A DNA stretch of 64,000 nt from the NCBI RefSeq assembly GCF_049275935.1, contig NZ_CP184830.1, positions 3,224,001-3,288,000 on the forward strand. Reading direction: 5' to 3'. The notes under the pieces were generated by a model. The model searched no databases and was not told the origin of the DNA. It saw nothing but the letters and a program-made list of their open reading frames with translations. Positions 34,348-45,562 of this stretch are shown piece after piece. The position numbers were made by a program, and so were the translations under genes. Each line of letters begins with the position of its first letter. Position 1 is the first letter of the stretch. Source of the stretch: Endozoicomonas_A sp049275935 (GTDB lineage: Bacteria > Pseudomonadota > Gammaproteobacteria > Pseudomonadales > Endozoicomonadaceae).

Positions 34348-35388
34348 GTGTTTCCAAGAAAAAGTGTCAGAAACGAAGACGGTAGTCGGAAAAAACAGCC
34401 CGAGACTGGGACGCCTAAAGACAATGATGCTGAAAGAGGGGCGGCCAGAAAAAAGGCAACAGGCTTCTCAATGGCTTACCTGAAAAGCCTGCACCGACAG
34501 GTGGCAGGTGATTCATTAGTTCGTATCTTCAAGACACCTTTTGCTTCCTTTCTGAACTGTCTGATGATTGCGGTGGCTTTTGCGCTACCTGCGATTCTTG
34601 TACTTTTGTCCAACAATCTGCAGTTATTGGGTCATGACTGGGAAGGTCAGCCCAGAATTTCTCTCTATCTTGAAAACAAGCTGGGGCGTGACCAGATCAA
34701 TCGCCTCAGGGTTGAAGCCAGAGATGATCCGGACATTGAGCAGTTCCTTTATATTAGTCCGGATGAAGGGCTGAATGAATTTCAGGAGAGGGCCCAGATG
34801 AAAGGGGTTATTGATGCCCTGGGCTTCAATCCTCTGCCGGGGGTTCTGGAGCTTACACCCCGGGAAGGGTTAAATTCTGAGCATCTCAGTGAACTAATGA
34901 AAAAATATCAGGTCAAAGAAGGAGTAATGGAAGCTCGGCTGGATCAGGAATGGATTGAGCGACTTCAGTCTATGACGCAATTGTTGGAGCGTTTTACCGT
35001 CATACTATCAGTGCTTCTCGGGATTATTGTACTGCTGACGATAGGTAATACTGTACGTCTCAGCGTTGAGAGTCGCAGGGCTGAAATCAAAGTGATCAAG
35101 CTGGTGGGTGGAACCGATGGCTTTGTCACATTGCCATTCCTTTACATGGGAGTGTGGTATGGGCTGGGAGGTGCTTTGTTGGCTCTGCTGATTATACTTG
35201 CTGTGCTTGCTGGTTTGATGTCAGGAGTTTTGGAGCTCGCTGCATTGTATGGCAGCAGCTTTACGCCGGTAGGGCCTGGCTTTGCGATGTTTTTTTCATT
35301 ATTGGTCTCGGGTGTTTTTCTGGGAGTGGCAGGTGCAGCAATGAGCTGCTATCGTCATGTACGGACAATAGAAGTGCAGCCTAGGTAG
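34348..35388 (+). CDS. ftsX: cell division protein FtsX
   Basis: Inner-membrane partner of FtsE. 346 residues: cytoplasmic basic N-terminus (about 1-60, KKQPETGTPKDNDAERGAAR), TM1 near 70-90 (LNCLMIAVAFALPAILVLLS), a periplasmic domain, and three C-terminal TMs (VILSVLLGIIVLLTIGNTV; LGGALLALLIILAVLAGLMS; FAMFFSLLVSGVFLGVAGAA). Start GTG at 34348; the preceding ftsE stop suggests coupling. Confidence 0.95.
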   Translation: MFPRKSVRNEDGSRKKQPETGTPKDNDAERGAARKKATGFSMAYLKSLHRQVAGDSLVRIFKTPFASFLNCLMIAVAFALPAILVLLSNNLQLLGHDWEGQPRISLYLENKLGRDQINRLRVEARDDPDIEQFLYISPDEGLNEFQERAQMKGVIDALGFNPLPGVLELTPREGLNSEHLSELMKKYQVKEGVMEARLDQEWIERLQSMTQLLERFTVILSVLLGIIVLLTIGNTVRLSVESRRAEIKVIKLVGGTDGFVTLPFLYMGVWYGLGGALLALLIILAVLAGLMSGVLELAALYGSSFTPVGPGFAMFFSLLVSGVFLGVAGAAMSCYRHVRTIEVQPR

Positions 35389-35553
35389 AGGGTTTGGCAA
35401 GAATTGGCGAGTTTAGCCTTTTCCTTGTAGTTTTTTTATCGTAAAAGAGCGTAAAGTTGCTCAGGTCAGTAGGCTCGATTTTTGTTATTATTCAATTGAA
35501 AGCCAGTCTGTTGTCTTTGTTACGGTATGGGTATTTGGAGTTTGAACTAAGTC

Positions 35554-35586
35554 GAGTGCTAATTTGGCACTCAACCGGAGTGGATT
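35554..35586 (+). promoter_or_regulatory. rpoH leader with alternative hairpins that can hide the ribosome-binding site
   Basis: GAGTGC (35554-35559) can pair with GCACTC (35567-35572). The CACTC part of this second arm can instead pair with GAGTG (35578-35582), which contains the Shine-Dalgarno sequence GGAG just before ATG 35587. The two hairpins exclude each other, suggesting a small RNA switch or thermometer. Confidence 0.45.
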
Positions 35587-36453
35587 ATGGGAACCAGTAT
35601 ACAGCCAGTTGATATCTTAGTCCCGGGGCAAAATATTGATGCCTACGTTACGGGGGTCAGTGCTATTGCTGTGTTGTCTGCTGAGCAGGAAAAGAGTCTG
35701 GCAGAGCGCCTCTACTACAAGAACGATCTGGAAGCTGCCCGTCAGCTGGTTATGTCTCACCTGCGTTTTGTGGTTCATATAGCCAGGAGCTATGGTGGGT
35801 ACGGACTTCCTCTGGCTGACCTGATCCAGGAAGGGAATGTAGGCTTGATGAAAGCCGTAAAACGGTTCAACCCGGAAGTGGGTGTTCGTCTGGTCTCTTT
35901 TGCAGTGCATTGGGTGAAGGCCGAAATCCATGAGTTTATCCTGAAGAACTGGCGTATTGTAAAGGTGGCGACCACCAAGGCACAGCGCAAGTTGTTTTTT
36001 AATCTTCGCAGCTCCAAAAAACACCTTTCCTGGCTCAGTAATGATGAAGTTAAGGCTGTTGCCAATGACCTGGGTGTTGAGGCCAAAGTGGTTCGTGAAA
36101 TGGAAGGTCGAATGGCTGGTCACGACACAGCCTTCGATGGTTATTCGGACGACAGCGACGAGAACAGCACCTCCGTAGCGCCTGCCCACTATCTGGAAGA
36201 CCAGAGAGCGGATCCGGCGAGACTTTTGGAAGACTCGGATTGGTCCGACTCTTCAGTGAACCTGCTGAGAAATGCTCTGGCAACACTCGATGAGCGCAGT
36301 CGGGATATTCTTCAGAGGCGATGGCTTAATGAGGATAAAGCAACTCTTCATGAGCTGGCAGAACACTATGGCGTATCAGCTGAGCGAATCAGACAGCTGG
36401 AAAAAAATGCGATGAAGAAGGTTAAAGGTTCGATGGAGGCTCGGTCTGGCTAG
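35587..36453 (+). CDS. rpoH: RNA polymerase sigma-32 factor RpoH
   Basis: Heat-shock sigma factor. 288 residues. Region 2 (VMSHLRFVVHIARSYGGYGL, LADLIQEGNVGLMKAVKRFN, VRLVSFAVHWVKAEIHEFIL), an RpoH box-like segment (KAQRKLFFNLRSSKKHL) and region 4 HTH (LHELAEHYGVSAERIRQLEK, NAMKKVK). Follows ftsYEX, the conserved arrangement. The leader may form a regulatory hairpin and a terminator follows. Confidence 0.97.
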   Translation: MGTSIQPVDILVPGQNIDAYVTGVSAIAVLSAEQEKSLAERLYYKNDLEAARQLVMSHLRFVVHIARSYGGYGLPLADLIQEGNVGLMKAVKRFNPEVGVRLVSFAVHWVKAEIHEFILKNWRIVKVATTKAQRKLFFNLRSSKKHLSWLSNDEVKAVANDLGVEAKVVREMEGRMAGHDTAFDGYSDDSDENSTSVAPAHYLEDQRADPARLLEDSDWSDSSVNLLRNALATLDERSRDILQRRWLNEDKATLHELAEHYGVSAERIRQLEKNAMKKVKGSMEARSG

Positions 36454-36475
36454 ACAGGCACTTGTTATTTCGCAG

Positions 36476-36507
36476 ACACCCGCACTTGATTGCGGGTGTT
36501 TTCGTTT
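36476..36507 (+). terminator. Rho-independent terminator of rpoH
   Basis: ACACCCGCA, loop CTTGAT, TGCGGGTGT, then TTTCGTTTT. Confidence 0.92.
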
Positions 36508-37260
36508 TGGGGTGAATAAACATAGAGCAGGGGCTTGTTATCCATAGTTCCTTGATAAAGCCCCTTGAATAATAAGAGGGCGTAACAATTCAGGATGAAG
36601 CGATGATTGAACATTCAGGAACGCCTTCTCCCAGTCGGGGGCCCTCTAAAAGTCCTAAAAAAGTAGCTCAGCCAAAGACTGTCCGGCTTTTTTGTTATCA
36701 TAACGAAACCTGACGACTTAAAGGCAAAAGCCGGAAGTCTGCAGGCCAAAAGGAAAGAGCTGTAATTAAGAAACGAAGCTCTGGCCTCTGATTCAATGCG
36801 TTCACTGGCCAAGGCGTGAGAAAAAGTCCTTTCTCGCCGAGCTGATGGCCCTGTTAAATTATGGGTACAGGCACGCATCAAGGGGAACTGATTAGTTCGG
36901 TCATATCCAAAAGTGCATCGGGCTGTCTTGTAAGGCCTAACCCTTTATTAATATTTCAGGAAACGTTTTTTCCGGACTTTGACCTGTCTGAGAGTGATAA
37001 ATACACTGTGGCACAAAGAGAGTTGTGGCCGCTTCAGGAATAGATTGAAATCTCTGAGAAAAAAAGCATTAAGAAAGGTATTTCTGGAAAGACGTATTAA
37101 AGAGTTGATCCATGAGAAGGAGTCCAGAGGACGCTCATTGGTTCATATCGAAAGAATGGATGTTAAAGCCAGCTCCAAAATCGTTAAAGCACTAAAAGAG
37201 CGTTTTAAACAACCTTTGAAGTTTGATCTGTTTAATGAAGAATGAAGTGGGCTTTCAGTC
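36508..37260. other. 750-bp region between rpoH and the rRNA operon, no clear gene
   Basis: Several short frames carry lysine-rich sequence interrupted by stops. The one open frame of note is 36979-37245 (+), 88 residues from a TTG start, with a basic segment (RLKSLRKKALRKVFLERRIK) and ERMDVKASSKIVKALKERFK. I do not recognise it and give it low weight. The rest looks like decayed coding or spacer DNA. Confidence 0.4.
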
Positions 37261-37276
37261 GCTTTGAAATAACTCG

Positions 37277-37304
37277 TTGACCTGCCTCTCAAGCTGCGTA
37301 TAAT
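37277..37304 (+). promoter_or_regulatory. rRNA promoter 1
   Basis: TTGACC (37277-37282), 16-bp spacer, TATAAT (37299-37304). Confidence 0.8.
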
Positions 37305-37377
37305 GCGCCTCCACTGATCGGGGCATGGCTCTCAAAGAGTACGCAACGATTCATTGCAACAACGTTTAAAACGGTGA

Positions 37378-37405
37378 TTGACAATCGGATCGAACAGCGT
37401 AGAAT
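37378..37405 (+). promoter_or_regulatory. rRNA promoter 2
   Basis: TTGACA (37378-37383), 16-bp spacer, TAGAAT (37400-37405). Confidence 0.8.
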
Positions 37406-37492
37406 GCACCGCCGCTGAGACGGAAACGCAACCCTCACTGAGTGAACGAATGCGGTCTTGGTAAGTTGAAAAGTGACTTAGAAAACAAGCAC

Positions 37493-37520
37493 TTGACAAC
37501 AAAAACGGTCGCGGTAAGAT
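37493..37520 (+). promoter_or_regulatory. rRNA promoter 3
   Basis: TTGACA (37493-37498), 16-bp spacer, TAAGAT (37515-37520). All three promoters share the 16-bp spacing typical of rrn P1 promoters. Confidence 0.75.
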
Positions 37521-37584
37521 AGCGGCCTCGCTGAACAGCGCTGACCGCTGAATCAGCCGGTTAAAACCTTCTTGTTTTAATCCA

Positions 37585-37596
37585 GTTCTTTAACAA
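37585..37596 (+). promoter_or_regulatory. boxA antitermination element of the rRNA leader
   Basis: GTTCTTTAACAA, close to the boxA consensus TGCTCTTTAACA, between the last promoter and the 16S gene. A second copy (TGTTCTTTAACAATG) lies in the spacer near 39418. Confidence 0.7.
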
Positions 37597-37773
37597 ATTA
37601 TCAGACAATTCGTGTGGGCGCTTGTGCGAATGGCATCGGTCAACAGAGCTTTGCTCTGAAATGATTTAAATGCTGATCAAGCAAGCGAACATACTCGTTA
37701 ATTCTAACATGTACGTTTAATTGCAAAGATTGAGCAGTCAGCATGTTCTTCGGGGCAGCTGACAAAACGATTT

Positions 37774-39329
<1,556 letters not shown>

Positions 39330-39674
39330 AACGAAGACCGACCTTCCATAAGCGTTCACACGAATTGTTTGATTATCAGTTGTCAGTTGACGGTGGTCAG
39401 TTGGCAGTTGTTAGTTTTGTTCTTTAACAATGTGGAATCCAAACTTAAATTAAGCTGAGTTGATTTAAAAGACTTTGGTCTTTTAATGAAATTCTTGCTG
39501 AGACACTCTCAAGTGTAGGGCGTATCAGTGGCCGGTTGTCAGTTGACAGTTGCCGGTTACTGAAGATCGTTAAAGGTAGTTATTGCCTATAACCATCAGT
39601 TGCCACGAATCGACTGACCACTGGTCACCGACAACTGACAACTGAGATCTCGAAGAGATCGCTTTGGGTTATAT
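39330..39674 (+). other. 16S-23S spacer without tRNA genes, with CAGTTGTCAGTT repeats
   Basis: 345 bp. I see neither tRNA-Ile nor tRNA-Ala, which most gammaproteobacterial spacers carry. It contains boxA near 39418 and many copies of a CAGTTGTCAGTT-type motif in both orientations (39380-39410, 39533-39560, 39612-39645). The same motif forms the stems of the two 23S intervening sequences. Confidence 0.8.
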
Positions 39675-40214
39675 GGTCAAGTGACTAAGCGTACACGGTG
39701 GATGCCTTGGCAGTCAGAGGCGATGAAGGACGTGGTAATCTGCGAAAAGTCTTGGGGAGCCGATAAACAGGCGTTGATCCAGGAATGTCCGAATGGGGAA
39801 ACCCACTCACACAAGTGAGTATCCTTTACCTGAATACATAGGGTTTAGGAGGCGAACCCGGGGAACTGAAACATCTAAGTACCCGGAGGAAAAGAAATCA
39901 ACCGAGATTCCCCCAGTAGCGGCGAGCGAACGGGGAGTAGCCCTTAAGCAATTTTTGGTTTAGCGGAACACTCTGAAAAGTGTGGCCATAGTGGGTGATA
40001 GCCCCGTACGCGAAAAGCCATTGATTGTGAAATCGAGTAGGACGGCACACGTGAAATGTTGTCTGAACCGTCTTTTCGGAGACAAGGGGGGACCATCCTC
40101 CAAGGCTAAATACTCCTGACTGACCGATAGTGAACCAGTACCGTGAGGGAAAGGCGAAAAGAACCCCGTTGAGGGGAGTGAAATAGAACCTGAAACCGTG
40201 TACGTACAAGCAGT

Positions 40215-40378
40215 GGGAGTCAGTGGTCAGTTGTCAGTTGTCAGTTGCCAGTAGGCAAGCGACAGCAGATGACTGATTACCAGGTCGTCAAGTTGGAAAA
40301 TACGGGCAGATTTGCAGAGGTGTTGAAATTGACGCTGAACAAAACTGACCACCGACAACTGACAACTGGCCACTGATG
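40215..40378 (+). repeat. 23S intervening sequence at helix 25
   Basis: Where E. coli 23S has a short helix-25 loop between GCAGTGGGAG and TGACTGCGTACC, this gene carries about 160 extra nt. Its ends are long complementary arms (CAGTGGTCAGTTGTCAGTTG against CAACTGACAACTGGCCACTG). It holds no open reading frame of note. Confidence 0.92.
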
Positions 40379-40866
40379 ACTGCGTACCTTTTGTATAATG
40401 GGTCAGCGACTTATTTTCTGTGGCAAGGTTAACCGTATAGGGAAGCCGTAGCGAAAGCGAGTCTTAACAGGGCGTCCAGTCGCAGTGAATAGACCCGAAA
40501 CCGGGCGATCTATCCATGAGCAGGTTGAAGATCAGGTAACACTGATTGGAGGACCGAACCCACTGTCGTTGAAAAGCCAGGGGATGACTTGTGGATAGGA
40601 GTGAAAGGCTAATCAAGCCCGGAGATAGCTGGTTCTCCTCGAAAGCTATTTAGGTAGCGCCTCGTGTCTCACCATCGGGGGTAGAGCACTGTTTGGGCTA
40701 GGGGGCCATCCCGGCTTACCAACCCCATGCAAACTCCGAATACCGATGAGTGCAATCACGGGAGACACACGGCGGGTGCTAACGTCCGTCGTGGAAAGGG
40801 AAACAACCCAGACCGTCAGCTAAGGTCCCAAAGTAATAGTTAAGTGGGAAACGATGTGAGAAGGCC

Positions 40867-40931
<65 letters not shown>

Positions 40932-40987
40932 GAGTCGGCTCGCGCGGAAGATGTAACGGGGCTCAAACTATTCACCGAAGCTACGGG

Positions 40988-41441
40988 GTTCAGTTGTCAG
41001 TTTACAGTTGTCAGTTGGCAGTATGAGAAGTAAGTATGCAGCGATTTGAAGATTTAGAAGTATTTCAACGGGCCTATAAGCTTTCTTTGAAAGTTCACAA
41101 GCTCTCGCTGGAATTTCCGAGAATTGAACAAATGCATGGACTTGCTGATCAGATGCGCAGAGCCAGTAAAGGAATCTGTGCAAATATTGCTGAAGGACAT
41201 GGGAAACTGATCATCTCAAAAGCAGAGTTTCGAAGGTTCATATTGATGGCTATCGGATCATCTGACGAAATGAGAGTTTGGTTAAGGTACTGCCTTGATC
41301 TCAATTACATTGACGATCAGCAATGGCAAGACCTCAAAACCGAATACAACCAAGTCAGTAAGATGTTGGTTAGTTTGCACAAGAGTTTTAAATAACTCAG
41401 TTCAAACTGACAACCGACAACTGCAAACTGACAACTGAACC
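40988..41441 (+). repeat. 23S intervening sequence at helix 45, with its own gene
   Basis: About 450 nt inserted at the helix-45 loop (between GAAGCTACGG and CCGGTAGAGGAGCG). Flanked by complementary arms GGTTCAGTTGTCAGTTTAC and AACTGACAACTGAACC. Encodes the S23-type protein at 41036-41395. Confidence 0.95.
41036..41395 (+). CDS. S23-family four-helix-bundle protein of a 23S intervening sequence
   Basis: 119 residues of the 23S rRNA intervening sequence protein family: MQRFEDLEVFQRAYKLSLKV, FPRIEQMHGLADQMRRASKG, ICANIAEGHGKLIISKAEFR, RFILMAIGSSDEMRVWLRYC. Forms a helical pentamer in known members; its function is unknown. It lies wholly inside the helix-45 intervening sequence and in rRNA orientation, so its RNA is part of the excised fragment. 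Confidence 0.95.
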   Translation: MQRFEDLEVFQRAYKLSLKVHKLSLEFPRIEQMHGLADQMRRASKGICANIAEGHGKLIISKAEFRRFILMAIGSSDEMRVWLRYCLDLNYIDDQQWQDLKTEYNQVSKMLVSLHKSFK

Positions 41442-42139
41442 GGTAGAGGAGCGTTGTGTAAGCGGTTGAAGGTTCACCGGGAGGTGGGCTGGACGTATCA
41501 CAAGTGCGAATGCTGACATGAGTAACGATAAAGGGAGTGAGAGGCTCCCTCGCCGGAAGACCAAGGGTTCCTGCGCAACGCTAATCGGCGCAGGGTGAGT
41601 CGGCCCCTAAGGTGAGGTCGAAAGACGTAATCGATGGGAAACAGGTTAATATTCCTGTACCCCTTTTGACTGCGATGGAGTGACGGAGAAGGCTAGGCCA
41701 GCAGGGCGATGGTTGTCCCTGTTTAAGGTCGTAGGCTGTGGACTCAGGCAAATCCGGGTTCACAAAGCCGAGAACTGATGACGAACCCACCAAGGTGGGG
41801 AAGTGGTTGATGCCAGGCTTCCAGGAAAACCTTCTAAGCATCAGGTCAAAAGGGACCGTACCCGAAACCGACACAGGTGGTCAGGTAGAGAATACCAAGG
41901 CGCTTGAGAGAACCTGGGTGAAGGAACTAGGCAAAATGGCACCGTAACTTCGGGAGAAGGTGCGCCGCTGCCGGTGATCGGACTTGCTCCGTAAGCTGGC
42001 GGTGGTCGAAGATACCAGGTGGCTGCGACTGTTTATTAAAAACACAGCACTGTGCTAACACGTAAGTGGACGTATACGGTGTGACGCCTGCCCGGTGCCG
42101 GAAGGTTAATTGATGCTGTTATCGCAAGAGAAGCGGTTG

Positions 42140-42233
<94 letters not shown>

Positions 42234-42495
42234 CGATGGCCACGCTGTCTCCACCCAGGACTCAGTGAAATTGAAATCGCTGTTAAGATGCAGTGTATCC
42301 GCGGCTAGACGGAAAGACCCCGTGAACCTTTACTACAGCTTCACAGTGAATCTTGATGTTGCTTGTGTAGGATAGGTGGGAGGCTTTGAAGTGTGGACGC
42401 CAGTCTGCATGGAGCCAACCTTGAAATACCACCCTGGCAATATTGAGGTTCTAACCCAGGTCCTTTAGCAGGATCGGGGACATTGTGTGGTGGGT

Positions 42496-42538
<43 letters not shown>

Positions 42539-42617
42539 ACGAAGGTTGGCTAAGCACGGTCGGACATCGTGCGGTTAGTGTAATGGTACAAGCCAGCTTG
42601 ACTGCGAGAGGTACATC

Positions 42618-42658
<41 letters not shown>

Positions 42659-42659
42659 T

Positions 42660-42715
<56 letters not shown>

Positions 42716-42744
42716 ACCGCCCAAGAGTTCACATCGACGGCGGT

Positions 42745-42787
<43 letters not shown>

Positions 42788-42789
42788 CC

Positions 42790-42822
<33 letters not shown>

Positions 42823-42988
42823 TGGTACGCGAGCTGGGTTTAGAACGTCGTGAGACAGTTCGGTCCCTATCTGCCGTGGACGTTGGAAGTTTGAGGAGAG
42901 CTGCTCCTAGTACGAGAGGACCGGAGTGGACGAACCACTGGTGTTCGGGTTGTGTCGCCAGACGCATTGCCCGGTAGCTAAGTTCGGA

Positions 42989-43024
<36 letters not shown>

Positions 43025-43320
43025 CCTTCAAGATGAGACTTCCCTGGCCGCAAGGCCCATAAGAGACGTTAAAGACTATGACGTTGATAGGCGGGGTGTG
43101 TAAGCGTTGTGAGGCGTTGAGCTAACCCGTACTAATGACTCGAGAGGCTTGACCATATAACGCCAAAGCGATCTGGAAACTAGAGACTAGTGTCAAGAGA
43201 CAAGTTTCAAGGAGCCATGCACGAGAGTGTTGAGCAAGAATAAACGACGCAGCTTGTAAAAGAGATTTGGATTCCATGCTTTTATCTTGAAACTTGTTTC
43301 TTGATACTAGCGACCAGTTT

Positions 43321-43440
43321 TGCCTGGTGACCATAGAGTGTTGGAACCACCCGATCCCATCCCGAACTCGGAAGTGAAACGACACATCGCCGATGGTAGT
43401 GTGGGGCTTCCCCATGTGAGAGTAGGTCATCGCCAGGCAT
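43321..43440 (+). rRNA. rrf: 5S ribosomal RNA
   Basis: 120 nt from TGCCTGGTGACC to CGCCAGGCAT, with the conserved core CCGAACTCGGAAGTGAAACG and GATGGTAGTGTGGGG. Confidence 0.97.
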
Positions 43441-43452
43441 TGAATAAAGCAG

Positions 43453-43484
43453 AACCCCGGTTGAGAGATTGACCGGGGTTTTTG
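43453..43484 (+). terminator. Rho-independent terminator of the rRNA operon
   Basis: AACCCCGG, 12-nt loop, CCGGGGTT, then TTTG. Directly followed by the 5' end of the group II intron. Confidence 0.92.
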
Positions 43485-43488
43485 TTGT

Positions 43489-44112
43489 GTGTCGAGCATG
43501 TTGCACAGCTTGGGGGTGAAAGTCCCCTGCTCAGCCAGATGAGGGCGAAGGGTTAGCGAAATATCAAGGTTTGTATCGCGAGGTGCAGGCTGAAGGCAGT
43601 GTGGAGCAAAACTGCGAGCTAACGAACAGAAATCGGATATGAGGCTGTCTGCGTCGGGACGAGTTAGCAATTGATAACGAAGTCCCATACTCATCCGGAC
43701 ATTCAGGCAGTAGATCCGGCAGTTGTTCAGTGAAGGCGGTGTGACTTACCTCGGGAGGTCTGTGTAGTGTCTGACATTTCAGACTGAGGTCATCTAAGGT
43801 GTCCTGATCGCTACACAGAAGTCAGCAGACGGCATAGTAGCTGGCGTATGTCAGTAAAGGCCCGAACGGTAAAGAGTGGTGAGTAGTTTTTGTCATTCGA
43901 TACACCGGACGCAGACAAGTCCAGCAAACACTGGAACTCATACCAAGTGGTCACGGCGGAAACGGAGGCTGCGAGGCTATGAGAGCTGAGGTCGTGTCGG
44001 TATCACAGGATTACGAAAGCCCGGCGGGTGGTACGAGCCTGATGGAACGTATCACCAACCCCAATAATTTAACAAGAGCCTTACAGCGAGTTAAACGCAA
44101 TAAGGCCGGATC
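43489..44112 (+). mobile_element. group II intron, 5' part (ribozyme domains I-III and start of IV)
   Basis: Begins near GTGTCGAGCATGTTGCACAG, 4-8 nt after the rRNA terminator, and contains intron-like segments (GGGGGTGAAAGTCCCC hairpin, CAAAACTGCGAGCTAACGAA, GTGACTTACCTCGGGAGG). Leads into the start of an intron reverse transcriptase at 44042. The exact first base is uncertain by a few nt. Insertion just after a terminator is typical of IIC introns, but I did not class this one. Confidence 0.75.
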
Positions 44113-44116
44113 TTAA
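44042..44116 (+). pseudogene. group II intron reverse transcriptase, N-terminal 24 residues
   Basis: MERITNPNNLTRALQRVKRN KAGS matches the usual start of proteobacterial intron RT/maturase proteins. The frame ends at once in foreign DNA (stop at 44114-44116). All catalytic RT motifs are missing. Confidence 0.8.
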
Positions 44117-45009
44117 TCAACCGAAGCTGTGTGCTGCGCTTGACTTTGCCAGTGAGTGTGACGTTGGTTGCCACACAACTGTAAAGGTTGAATATTTGCA
44201 ATCGCCAAACGCAAAGGAGTTTCAAAAGATTCCTGATAATGACTCAATATATCTTCAGCAGTATGGAAAAAAATATTCCCGTCCCCCAGTTTACCTATGC
44301 AAACATTATCTCCAATGTGAATAAATGTATGAACGGGATCGTTGTTTTTTAAAATTGCAATAGGAGTGAATTGATTGTTTGTATCTAAAGTTTTTAAGTT
44401 TGTATACTCGTTGCGGAATTTATCTAGAAATGAAGTTGAATTAAACTCCATAAAGTTCACAAACTGATAGCAAGTTGCTGGGATTTTTTTACCTTTATAA
44501 ATCTCAGCAACTGTCTTATTTCCTAAGAAAGGGACTAATCTATCTGGAGGGCAATCATCGAAATAAATCTGCAATCCTGAGTTTACACATTTTAAGAATT
44601 GCTTTTGCCATAGATGTGAAGGTGCATAGTCGTGATTGCCATTTTGTGTTTTGATATTAAAAGTGAAAGAGCTTTTTGGCCTGTCGTCACTAATGTCAAT
44701 CATTTTTTTTGCCAGCTCATCATCTCTTTTATTGCCATCGATATAATTAAACACAGTGCCGTCTATTTCAAAAGGGATATGCTTTAATACCACTCTATTC
44801 TTCAAGCCTCTCTCATGAAACCCAACGAAAGCAGTCTCTCTTTTTTTGGATCTATCAATTTTTATAGATACTGATGGCTCTAAACACTCCACAGACCTGT
44901 TATAACACGTTGCTCCAGATGTTTGTGAATTGTACGGGTTTTGTGTTGAAGCCATATCTGTTGTTGAGAGCAATCTTTTATTTGAAATATTGCTGACCGG
45001 TGTCGTCAT
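44113..45009 (-). CDS. unknown protein inserted in a group II intron; possible cysteine-peptidase-like motifs
   Basis: 298 residues, AT-rich compared with its neighbours, preceded by AAGGAG (6 nt before the ATG). I do not recognise the family. No signal peptide or membrane helix. Two segments stand out: ATCYQFVNFMEF (about residues 178-189) and VHTFIHIGDNVCIGKLGDGN (about 231-250). A Cys followed by an aromatic residue and Val, then a His in a short beta strand ending IGD, recalls NlpC/P60-like or related papain-fold enzymes; this is only a suggestion. It lies antisense inside the intron where the reverse transcriptase should be. Confidence 0.6.
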   Translation of the reverse strand: MTTPVSNISNKRLLSTTDMASTQNPYNSQTSGATCYNRSVECLEPSVSIKIDRSKKRETAFVGFHERGLKNRVVLKHIPFEIDGTVFNYIDGNKRDDELAKKMIDISDDRPKSSFTFNIKTQNGNHDYAPSHLWQKQFLKCVNSGLQIYFDDCPPDRLVPFLGNKTVAEIYKGKKIPATCYQFVNFMEFNSTSFLDKFRNEYTNLKTLDTNNQFTPIAILKNNDPVHTFIHIGDNVCIGKLGDGNIFFHTAEDILSHYQESFETPLRLAIANIQPLQLCGNQRHTHWQSQAQHTASVD

Positions 45010-45194
45010 GATGCAACTCCTTTTCTTTTATTGATTGATGTTGTTCGGAGTCACAACCCTATATAAAGTTCATAACAAAATGGTCAGCCAATATAACAAT
45101 GAGTGGCAGTATTACCCTATAGTCTGGCAGTCTGCCGATGCACCAGATGCTACTAGGTGTGCCAAGTGGTATCACGACCATGGTAATAATACTT

Positions 45195-45416
45195 GAGTAA
45201 TTGTATTCCAACGAGACTATGCTCTGGTGTCAATGGGAGAAAAGTCCGAAGCGTTATGCGGAGCTGAGAAGGCGGGGAGTCAGTGATGAACTGACGAGAC
45301 AGACGGTAGGATCTAGCAAAGGGCAGTTGCGAGTATGCCGGAGTCCTGCGCTGCACTTAGCATTGCCGAATAGTTGGTTCGATGAATTAGGTTTGATTAG
45401 ATTATTGGCTGCTTAA
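45195..45416 (+). pseudogene. group II intron reverse transcriptase/maturase, C-terminal fragment
   Basis: About 70 residues (WEKSPKRYAELRRRGVSDEL, TRQTVGSSKGQLRVCRSPAL, HLALPNSWFDELGLIRLLAA) that match the C-terminal end of intron RT proteins. There is no start, and the RT fingers, palm and most of the thumb are absent. Confidence 0.85.
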
Positions 45417-45498
45417 CTGACCGAAACGCCCAGTACGGACCCGTAAACTGGGTGTTGTGGGAGGAGCGTAGCTGTAAGGCTTCGCCCTATCCCGGTTA
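45195..45498 (+). mobile_element. group II intron, 3' part (RT C-terminus, domains V and VI)
   Basis: Contains the last RT residues and then domain V: CCCAG-TACG-GACC-CGTA-AA-CTGGG at 45429-45452, a hairpin with a two-base AA bulge. A domain VI-like stem and a CCCTATCCC tail follow; the intron ends near 45497. The 5' and 3' parts are separated by 1.08 kb of foreign DNA. Confidence 0.75.
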
Positions 45499-45562
45499 TC
45501 CAATGCTTTGTTCCTGAGAGAAATTGAGTCCTGGATAATAAACCCGGCATCTCAGCGGGTCA

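Noticed and set aside
35554..35572. CIRCE operator (HrcA site) before rpoH
   Set aside because: The arms are in the opposite order to CIRCE (GAGTGC first, GCACTC second) and too short; treated as a possible RNA hairpin instead.
36979..37245. 88-codon frame upstream of the rRNA operon as a real gene
   Set aside because: TTG start without a convincing ribosome-binding site, strongly basic composition and no family match; mentioned only in the gap description.
39330..39674. tRNA-Ile or tRNA-Ala in the rRNA spacer
   Set aside because: No TTC-arm or anticodon-arm pattern could be found; the spacer is filled with CAGTTGTCAGTT repeats.
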